A program made the position numbers and the translations under genes. This document shows, piece after piece, positions 19,846-26,918 of a stretch of DNA of 45,072 nucleotides (within the stretch, counting starts at the first letter, position 1; each line of letters begins with the position of its first letter). Origin of the DNA: Bodo saltans (taxonomy: Eukaryota > Euglenozoa > Kinetoplastea > Eubodonida > Bodonidae); assembly GCA_001460835.1 (NCBI GenBank), contig CYKH01001710.1, positions 8,584 to 53,655 of the forward strand, in the 5' to 3' direction. Below the pieces are notes generated by a model, which worked only from the letters and a program-made list of their open reading frames with translations, did no database searches and was not told where the DNA came from.

Positions 19846-22800
19846 ATGGGCTGTGGCGCTAGTCATCCTCAAGGTGATCCCGTAATCAACGGGATTGGGC
19901 CACGTGCGCAAGCTGGTGGCAGTGAGGAGTCTGAGATTCCAATGGACTTTGGCGCCTTCGCCTTCGGAGACAATACCGACGCTCGTGTTCTTGGCGAGAA
20001 TGATGCAGACGTTGCCGCTGCTCCCGAGCGGACGCGCGCCAAGTCGCTCAACGCCAACACACGTCGAGAAGGTGTCAGTGCCGACCCTATCCTTCCAGAT
20101 GAAGCGGAGAAGTTCGTCCCTCGTGTCATTCCTAAAGCAAACGATGTCATCAATCAAATGACGAAAGTTGTCAAGGGCAACCCGTTGTTTGCCGCGCTAG
20201 ACACCGAAGATTTGAGGATCGTGGTCGACGCGATGGAGGAGGAGGTCTTTGCAGCAGGTGAGAACATTCTCGTCGAGGGAAAGCCCTCAACCGACAAGTT
20301 CTACTTCATTCGCCACGGCAAGGTGGACATTGTGAAAGAAAAGGAAGGGTACATCTGCAGCTTCACTGATGGACAAACATTTGGTGAGATGGAACTAATG
20401 TTCTTGAGCGCCGGCTGCGCGGCCTCTGTGGTCGCCAGTGGCCCTGTGAGCACCTTTTCTATTGACCGCGATACCTACCGTCACATTGTGATGATGGTCA
20501 GCATCAAAAAACGCAAGCAACACACCCAATACCTCCAGCAGGTGCCTTTCCTTCAGCACATGAATACCTACGAACTGACGAACCTGGCCGATGCGCTGGA
20601 GACACGGTACTTCAAGCCCAACGAAGTCCTGATTCCCTTCGGCAGTGAGGGAGAGTTCATGTACTTCATCACCAGTGGAGAGGTGAAGGTCGTTGGTCGT
20701 GACAAGAGCACCGGAGAAAAGGTGGAAGTGTGCACGTTTGCCGCCGGTGAGGTCATCGGGGAGCTGGAGTTTATTCACAACCACAAGTGTGTGGCGGATG
20801 TCATTGCAGTGGGGGAGGTGAAGGCCTGCCGCCTACACCGCGCACATTTCGAGGGCTGCATGGGGCCAGTGAAGGACATGCTCATTGAGAACGCCGACAA
20901 CAACGAGAAATTTGCGTACTACAACCAAGTTGCCCACGATGATGGCACTGGAAACCGCTTTGTGAGCTTTACCTTCGGTGACACCAATGCGGAGGAGGGG
21001 GGCGCGTTCCAGACCGGCTTCGCCAATGCCTTTGGTGGTGATGAGGAGGACGAGAACAACGACGCTGCGGATGCTGTCAAAACTGCCACCACGCGAAAGA
21101 AGCGTGGCGGTGTGTCTGACGACGTGATGGAGGAAGACAAAGACTGGAAGCCACCGGTTCACGCAAAGTCGCAGGAAGAACGTGCGCTCCTGCACGAAGT
21201 CCTCGCGGAGAACCCACTCCTGAAGTCCCTGGAGCCACATGACTTTGAAACAGTCATCAGCGCCATGGAAAAGCACAAGTACGCCGATGGCGTGAACATC
21301 CTGGAGCAGGGCAGCGATGCGGGCAGCCACTATCACATCATCGAGGACGGCACGGTCGAGATTATTCGTGACGGGAAGCTGATTGTCACCTTCTCCCGTG
21401 GCCAAGGGTTCGGTGAAATGGAGTTGATGTACATCCAGCCGTGCGTGGCCACCGTCAAGGCTCGTGGTGTCGTTACCACATGGGCACTTGACCGCACCAC
21501 GTACAAGCGGTTGATTATGCAGGTCTCTGTCAAACGCCGCAACTTGTACACGGAGCTTCTCGGAGGCGTTGACTTTTTGGAGCGCATGTCCGAGTATGAG
21601 AAGGGCACCCTCGCTGATGCTCTCACGCCAGTCAGCTTCAAGAAGGGCGAGTCTATTATCCGCCGTGGGGAGCGCAATGAGTGGATGTACATCATCGTCA
21701 GTGGTCAGGTAGAAGTCCTTGGCGCCCCAGAAGGTGCCCACTCAGATGACATGTCCATCGCCGCCACCCGACACATCTGCTTCTTAGAGCGTGGCGCCTG
21801 CGTGGGTGAATTGGAGTTCCTGAACCAACATCTTGCGGTTGCCAATTGCACCGCCTTCGACGACGTTCGTGCGTGCACTCTTCACCGAGATCACTTTGAG
21901 CTGTGCATGGGCCCAATTATGGACGTGCTGCGTAAGACTGTGCGCCAAGACAAGTACGAATACTACAACCAGCAGTTGGAAGACCTTCACGCCCACGGGC
22001 AGCACGGTGGCCGCGATCAAAACGGCGTGCTTGCCCCTCACCCACCAGGGGGCTCTCCCGCTCCTCGCGCAGGCAACCGCCGCCAACGTGTGGCAGTCAG
22101 TGCAGAAGCTGTTGAGGATCTTGACGACTTTGTCCCTCCGTCCATTCCAAAGGCCTCCGATCAGCTGGCGATTCTGACGACCACTGTACGTCGCTGCCCT
22201 CTCTTCTCCGGCCTCACAGAGCAGGATCGTGATGTTGTCATCGGTGCACTAGAACCGATCTCATACCCGGAAGGGCATCACATCTTTGATCAGGGCCAAG
22301 TCCCTGAGGAGTCCCACTGGTTTATTGTCGCCAAGGGAGCTGTGGAGCAAATCTATGACGAGACGACTGTTGTCGCACACTTTGAGGCCGGTCAATCATT
22401 CGGTGAGATTGAACTCATGTACACGACACCAGCTTTGGTCACGACACGCGTCTGCAGCTCCAGCGGTCCTCTTGAGGCGTTCCGATTGGACCGCAAGACG
22501 TACCGTAAAATCGTCATGGGCGTTGCCGAGCAGCGGCGTAAAGTGTATCGAGAGCTGCTTACTGGCGTCCCGTTCGCAGAAGACATGACAGAACAGCAGC
22601 ACGTCGTCCTCGCCGATGCTCTCACGCCTATTCACTTTGCACCAGGAGACAACATGATCCGCATCGGTGAGCAGAACGAGTGGATGTACATCATCGTCGA
22701 TGGCGTCGTGGAGGTGTACGGCAATGATGGCGCAAAGGTGTGCGACCTTCGACGAGGAGAGATGGTGGGCGAGCTGGAGTTCCTCAACAAGCACGCGGCC

Positions 22801-22959
22801 GTTGCAAACTGCATTTCCAAAACACATGTTCAGGCATGCAAGCTGCACCGTGAGCACTTTGAGATGTGCTTGGGTCCGTGCTCTGACTTCATCAAGAAAA
22901 CGCTCGCAAAGCCGAAGTACTCCTACTACAATATGCAACGCGCAAGAGATGCCAAGTAG
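19846..22959 (+). CDS. Triple-module PKA regulatory-subunit-like protein, six cNMP-binding domains, acylated N-terminus
   Basis: This 1037-residue protein consists of three tandem copies of a protein kinase A regulatory-subunit core. Module 1 is about residues 72-360, module 2 about 416-710 and module 3 about 744-1030. Each begins with an inhibitor-site-like sequence (TRREGVSAD 72-80, KKRGGVSDD 418-426, RQRVAVSAE 746-754) aligning with RRRGAISAE of mammalian RI. The predicted P0 residue is Gly, Gly and Ala, so all three are pseudosubstrates. Two cyclic-nucleotide-binding domains follow in each. Every phosphate-binding cassette keeps Gly-Glu (E181, E306, E524, E655, E854, E976), but the Arg that contacts the cyclic phosphate is replaced by C191, C315, C533, A664, A863 and A985. 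Kinetoplastid PKA is known to respond to purine nucleosides instead of cAMP, which would fit. The N-terminus MGCGAS is a textbook myristoylation plus palmitoylation signal. There is no dimerisation/docking domain; concatenation may replace it. Confidence 0.93.
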   Translation: MGCGASHPQGDPVINGIGPRAQAGGSEESEIPMDFGAFAFGDNTDARVLGENDADVAAAPERTRAKSLNANTRREGVSADPILPDEAEKFVPRVIPKANDVINQMTKVVKGNPLFAALDTEDLRIVVDAMEEEVFAAGENILVEGKPSTDKFYFIRHGKVDIVKEKEGYICSFTDGQTFGEMELMFLSAGCAASVVASGPVSTFSIDRDTYRHIVMMVSIKKRKQHTQYLQQVPFLQHMNTYELTNLADALETRYFKPNEVLIPFGSEGEFMYFITSGEVKVVGRDKSTGEKVEVCTFAAGEVIGELEFIHNHKCVADVIAVGEVKACRLHRAHFEGCMGPVKDMLIENADNNEKFAYYNQVAHDDGTGNRFVSFTFGDTNAEEGGAFQTGFANAFGGDEEDENNDAADAVKTATTRKKRGGVSDDVMEEDKDWKPPVHAKSQEERALLHEVLAENPLLKSLEPHDFETVISAMEKHKYADGVNILEQGSDAGSHYHIIEDGTVEIIRDGKLIVTFSRGQGFGEMELMYIQPCVATVKARGVVTTWALDRTTYKRLIMQVSVKRRNLYTELLGGVDFLERMSEYEKGTLADALTPVSFKKGESIIRRGERNEWMYIIVSGQVEVLGAPEGAHSDDMSIAATRHICFLERGACVGELEFLNQHLAVANCTAFDDVRACTLHRDHFELCMGPIMDVLRKTVRQDKYEYYNQQLEDLHAHGQHGGRDQNGVLAPHPPGGSPAPRAGNRRQRVAVSAEAVEDLDDFVPPSIPKASDQLAILTTTVRRCPLFSGLTEQDRDVVIGALEPISYPEGHHIFDQGQVPEESHWFIVAKGAVEQIYDETTVVAHFEAGQSFGEIELMYTTPALVTTRVCSSSGPLEAFRLDRKTYRKIVMGVAEQRRKVYRELLTGVPFAEDMTEQQHVVLADALTPIHFAPGDNMIRIGEQNEWMYIIVDGVVEVYGNDGAKVCDLRRGEMVGELEFLNKHAAVANCISKTHVQACKLHREHFEMCLGPCSDFIKKTLAKPKYSYYNMQRARDAK

Positions 22960-23461
22960 CAGGCTGTTCTTTCTTATCACGTTTCATACTGCGCACCTTT
23001 CTTTCATCAGATTTCTCCCACCTCAATTCTTTTTTTCCTCTGCCAGCTCTGCGAAAGCCTTTGTGTTTTGAATGAAAAGGCCTTGCGCAAGTGTAACAAC
23101 GCATTGTCGTTTACGAAGTGTAACAACTATGAGTGATGGATTAGAGATGGACGGGCAAAACGTGTGTACCAACCAAACAACACAAATGATACGACAACAA
23201 AGGATGTACGAAAAGAGAGTTGAAAATGGCGTGAAAAGAGAAAAAAAAAACGAAATTCTTCCAGAACAGCGAAAACCAAGAGATGAATCAAAAAGAAGTG
23301 ATGACAGAGTTTTATCTTCTTGTGTACGTAGCTGACCATTTCCAAACGCTTCAGAATTCCAGTCTGCATTCACAGAACAGAGCACTTCTCTGTCAGAAGA
23401 GTTCTCTTTTTTAAATTTTCCTTGATCCTTGAAGGAGAAGTCGATTTCGTCAATTTCGAAA
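22960..23461. other. Intergenic region with two pyrimidine tracts
   Basis: This 502-base spacer has a T/C-rich stretch right after the stop (about 22966-23052), then a purine-rich stretch (about 23200-23310). A second T/C-rich tract (about 23400-23430) is followed by AG at 23433-23434, 28 bases before the next ATG. I see no gene. The first tract may direct polyadenylation, or mark an upstream alternative splice site. Confidence 0.5.
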
Positions 23462-25489
23462 ATGAGGCGAGCTCTTTCGAGCACTCATACTCACGTGACC
23501 ACATCTCAGTGTTTGCGTCTGCGCTCAGATCTGTCCTGTTTTTCGATGCGTGCAGTCATGGAAAATGCATTCTTTCAAGCGCCGAACTCACGAGCATCAA
23601 CGCCAGAACCAACAGAGGTGATTCAGAATTGTATGCATTCCGTTCGGAACGCGGTCGAACAGAGCCCGGTCATTACATTCGAATCTGCCGATGAACTTCA
23701 CGATCATGTCGGGGACTTTGCACAGTATTTGTTGAAGCATGTCGCAAGAGGCTATCAACAACCATTGTACGCAGGACCTCGAGAACTGACCACCGATGAC
23801 GACGTGGTTCAGTATTTTGTCTCAGAGTGGCTCCCACAGTTCTTGCAGCCGTCTGAAGGAGAGTCCACATTTCACGTCAAGCTTGCTGATTTGTGCATTG
23901 CAGTGGAGTCCTTTCGAAGCGCTGTAGCTGCTCCCGCCATCGTTCTTGACTCTGGCAGGTGGCGCATGACGCAGCATCATCCAAGTCTTTGGATTCCACG
24001 AAGTAAAGACGAAGAGGCGCTGTCCCTTCCTCTGTTGCACTGGCTGCAAGACCACGGATCAGTGCAGTTTCACGGCCCCCAGAAAGTCCTCCACATGGGC
24101 ACTGGCTCTGGGTACGTAACTGACCTCTTAATGGTAGGACTCGGCGGAAACATGTCGTCGTTGTTGTGTGTGGATCACTCGGCACATGCGCTTTCCGCAA
24201 CGGAACGTACTTTGCAGGACCACTGGCGTTTGAAGCGCTCATCGCATGTACGAAAGCGTGTGGAATTGCTTGAGTGCGAGTCTCTGCCCACGATGAAACC
24301 CCAGGCAACTTCTGCGACATCACTGAAAGGAACTCCTACCACCGCAAAGCCTGGGGCTACGAACTTGGCTGCTGCGGCCCGACGACGAGCATTGGGACGG
24401 GCGCATCGTACCGGGGCCGTGTTGGAACAAGACAGACTTGATCGAACAGGCTCGTCTCCCTCCTCCGCAGCTGAGGGGTCGTTCTTGTCGTCATCTGTCG
24501 ATTTGCTGTGTGTGTCGGCTGCGCCTGTGAGCAACGGTTTTCCTGCTTGGTCGCCACTTGAAGCCCTAAAGCAGCACGCTGTGCTTCAGAACACTGCACC
24601 CTATGCCACGGTGGGGGGTATGCATCGCTGGATGGGGCAAGCGCTAGGGCCCTCTTCACCTCTCCGGCAAGGTGGTGTGGTTTGTGTGCTGCTTCCGTTT
24701 TCACTACATTGCTCGCCGCTTGAGATTATTTCGGCACAGCTTTCTGCCGTGAATGGAAGCTCTGTAGATGGTAAGAGTTCCGCCTGGGACATTGTGGCTT
24801 CAAGAAGGTCGCCCCTTTGTGCAAGTGTTTCAGCGGCCGAGTCTATGTTGTCTGGAAGGAGCGCGAGGAATTTTTTGAACCGCTGTGGCCCTCAGGACCC
24901 GCTTCAGCAGCACCGATTCTACCGTGAAATGGTGCGACATGTGACGAGAACCATCGGCAGTGAATTTATTGTCTTTTCGGACAGTGCAGTGGCCAGCTTG
25001 GACAACAGCAACAATCGCATGCCTAAGAAACGTTCAAACGGCGGAGCGTGGGAGGACAGTTTTGAGCACCAGAATTACCTTCCCCGAGAAGGACCGACCA
25101 ACCCGCTGCATTGGTCCAACGTCGTGGACTCCTTTCCGCACCTTGAGTCCGATGCGCATCTGCAGCTCGGCGATGGGTCAACTTCAACAGCGTTGTTGAG
25201 CCCTGAGGAGCGACAGCGACTATTGGCTCACAGAAATGACGCCAGTGCAGTGCTGGGGAGGTCGCCTCATATCATGAGTGTGAATGCGGCTGCAGAACTG
25301 AATCTGCAGTCCATCTTTGGGCACGAGTTGCGTACTCGGCGCCAAAAGAAAGCAAAGAAACTTGCGTTTGCGTCTTCACGCAATGTGGAGTGGTATTTGG
25401 ATGAGAAGGTTGTCAAGAGTGATGCTGCAAAGGTGGACGTGCTCAACGAAGTCCTAAAGAAGCTTGGCGCCGCTTCTACCCCGAATTAA
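23462..25489 (+). CDS. Protein-L-isoaspartate methyltransferase-like SAM enzyme with large insertions
   Basis: The ATG at 23462 is chosen because the AG at 23433-23434 follows the last pyrimidine tract; the product is 675 residues. SAM-binding motif I is VLHMGTGSGYVTDLL at about residues 209-223, followed by the acidic strand LLCVDHS typical of motif II. VDLLCVSAAPVSNG at about 346-359 matches the YDAIHVGAAAP segment of PCMT enzymes, and QGGVVCVLLPF corresponds to the GGRLILPVG strand. Together these support the isoaspartyl (PCMT) methyltransferase fold, which repairs or marks damaged Asp/Asn residues. The family is usually 210-360 residues. This protein has a 200-residue N-terminal extension, a low-complexity insert of about 65 residues between motifs II and III, and a long C-terminal extension. 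The N-terminus (MRRALSSTHTHVTTSQCLRL) is basic and Ser/Thr-rich, compatible with a mitochondrial presequence. Whether it is an active methyltransferase is open. Confidence 0.7.
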   Translation: MRRALSSTHTHVTTSQCLRLRSDLSCFSMRAVMENAFFQAPNSRASTPEPTEVIQNCMHSVRNAVEQSPVITFESADELHDHVGDFAQYLLKHVARGYQQPLYAGPRELTTDDDVVQYFVSEWLPQFLQPSEGESTFHVKLADLCIAVESFRSAVAAPAIVLDSGRWRMTQHHPSLWIPRSKDEEALSLPLLHWLQDHGSVQFHGPQKVLHMGTGSGYVTDLLMVGLGGNMSSLLCVDHSAHALSATERTLQDHWRLKRSSHVRKRVELLECESLPTMKPQATSATSLKGTPTTAKPGATNLAAAARRRALGRAHRTGAVLEQDRLDRTGSSPSSAAEGSFLSSSVDLLCVSAAPVSNGFPAWSPLEALKQHAVLQNTAPYATVGGMHRWMGQALGPSSPLRQGGVVCVLLPFSLHCSPLEIISAQLSAVNGSSVDGKSSAWDIVASRRSPLCASVSAAESMLSGRSARNFLNRCGPQDPLQQHRFYREMVRHVTRTIGSEFIVFSDSAVASLDNSNNRMPKKRSNGGAWEDSFEHQNYLPREGPTNPLHWSNVVDSFPHLESDAHLQLGDGSTSTALLSPEERQRLLAHRNDASAVLGRSPHIMSVNAAAELNLQSIFGHELRTRRQKKAKKLAFASSRNVEWYLDEKVVKSDAAKVDVLNEVLKKLGAASTPN

Positions 25490-25654
25490 ACTTTTCTTTT
25501 GCAAGTCTCCGGCCGCATGCATCAGTTGAGTTTTCAGTATTTTTCTTCTTTGGACAATATGTGCGTGTTTTCCAATACACTTGTTTCATTTTCTTGAAAG
25601 TCTTGTGTTCACAAATACATCTCGTTTCAATGTTTGAAAATTGTTGAGGGAGGC

Positions 25655-26560
25655 ATGTCCGGTCAATCGTCTGATGTGACCGATGTATGATTCGCCGAGA
25701 TCACTGCCATCGAAGACGAAGGGGATCATCGATTCAGTCGCCAGAGATCACTTCATTGGTGGGACAACGGTAAGCACCATCGGGCACATCATGTCTTCAC
25801 ATCAGATCAACGAAAGAGGATGGACGGGTATGAGTCCATCGATTAGCGGATCATTTCTGTCACAGCATCTACCACGCATCGCTGGAGATGAAGTGCATTT
25901 CTTATCTACCCGTAGACAGCGATATTCACGAGCTGGACACGTTCTCCGCCAAGGATATTATGTCGGCGCCTGTTGTGTCCCTCAAAACGATAGACACCCT
26001 TCCTCGACTTGTGGAAGTACTGAAGACGACAAGGCACAACAGCTTCCCGGTGGTGTCAGTGTCGGATGGGATGCGGTACCGTGGGATGTTGAAAAGGAGG
26101 CAACTAGAACTGCTCTTCTGGTACATTTACTTTAGAGAGACTTCATCATCATCGACAGCGTCGGTTGGAGCACTCTTGCTTATATTGCTCCGACGACGAT
26201 GGTGGTCATGCAAGCTACCAAGAGTTGAGAACTGTCGAAGAACGAATATTCTGGGAACACCTCCCATCCGTTCCACCGATGGACAAACTTCCCGTGATGA
26301 TGAACAGCACTTCATCAGGTGCAGTGTGTGTGGACTTGAATCCCTATATGGACGACTCTGCGCTGTATGTGCGTAAAGTGATGAGCCTGTCCAGGACGTA
26401 CAAGATGTTTTAAAAACATGGCACTCCGTCGTTGACCGTCACAATTATGTTGTTGGGATTCTGACTAGGAAAAATTTCGTTGACGACAGGATGCAAGAGC
26501 GTTTGAATGAAGTCACGAGAGTTTCTCAACACGAGAAAAGAGGCGCCGCCTTGAACAAAA
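25655..26560 (+). pseudogene. CLC chloride-transporter pseudogene lacking the membrane domain
   Basis: Compared with the intact CLC gene that follows, this region keeps an N-terminal part (EDEGDHRF... to GYESID, corresponding to intact residues about 43-79). It then jumps directly to ADHFCHSIYHASLEMK, corresponding to intact residue 603 onward. About 523 residues, the whole ion-conducting domain, are absent. The remaining CBS-domain part (DTFSAKDIMSAPVV, FPVVSVSDGMRYRG, VDLNPYMDDSALYVR, NYVVGILTRKNFVDDR) is spread over different frames. There is an in-frame stop near 25688, a stop at the internal junction, at least one frameshift near 26130 and another stop near 26410. Divergence from the intact copy is high, so this is an old tandem duplicate. 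Part of it (25888-26126) is still open and encodes one CBS motif, but expression of a useful product seems unlikely. Confidence 0.85.
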
Positions 26561-26918
26561 GGACACCTGTCGGTCGTTGTTCACGGCAGCGATAACAACC
26601 CATGAGCAAAAAAATTGCTCCTTTGATTATATTCTCCCAACCAACGGGAAAAGGATGCAACGTAAACTTGGGGGAAACAATGGTTCCTACCCCTTTGCTG
26701 TCCTAAATCGTTTCTGTTGCGGCTCTTATTTTGCAACCTGGCTCTCAAGATTGCTCAAGTTATTTAGCTTCCTTGACCAACTTCTACAATTCCTACTTTT
26801 TTTAGTTTTAACAAATTATTGTTCTTTGCTTTTAAAGAACTGTTTTTTTTTCTCTTTCTTACTCCAACTACGTTGCTTTCTCATGGTTACCTCTTTCTCA
26901 CAAGAAGCTTAACGGAAA
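26561..26918. other. Intergenic region with a strong pyrimidine tract before the CLC gene
   Basis: This spacer is AT-rich. Its last 120 bases are dominated by T and C (about 26790-26900) and end with AG at 26903-26904, 15 bases before the ATG at 26919. It is the clearest trans-splicing signal in the window. No gene is seen. Confidence 0.55.

Noticed and set aside
20833-21741. 302-codon open frame on the minus strand
   Set aside because: It lies entirely opposite the PKA-R-like gene, whose conserved domains explain the sequence; GC-rich codon use creates long antisense frames.
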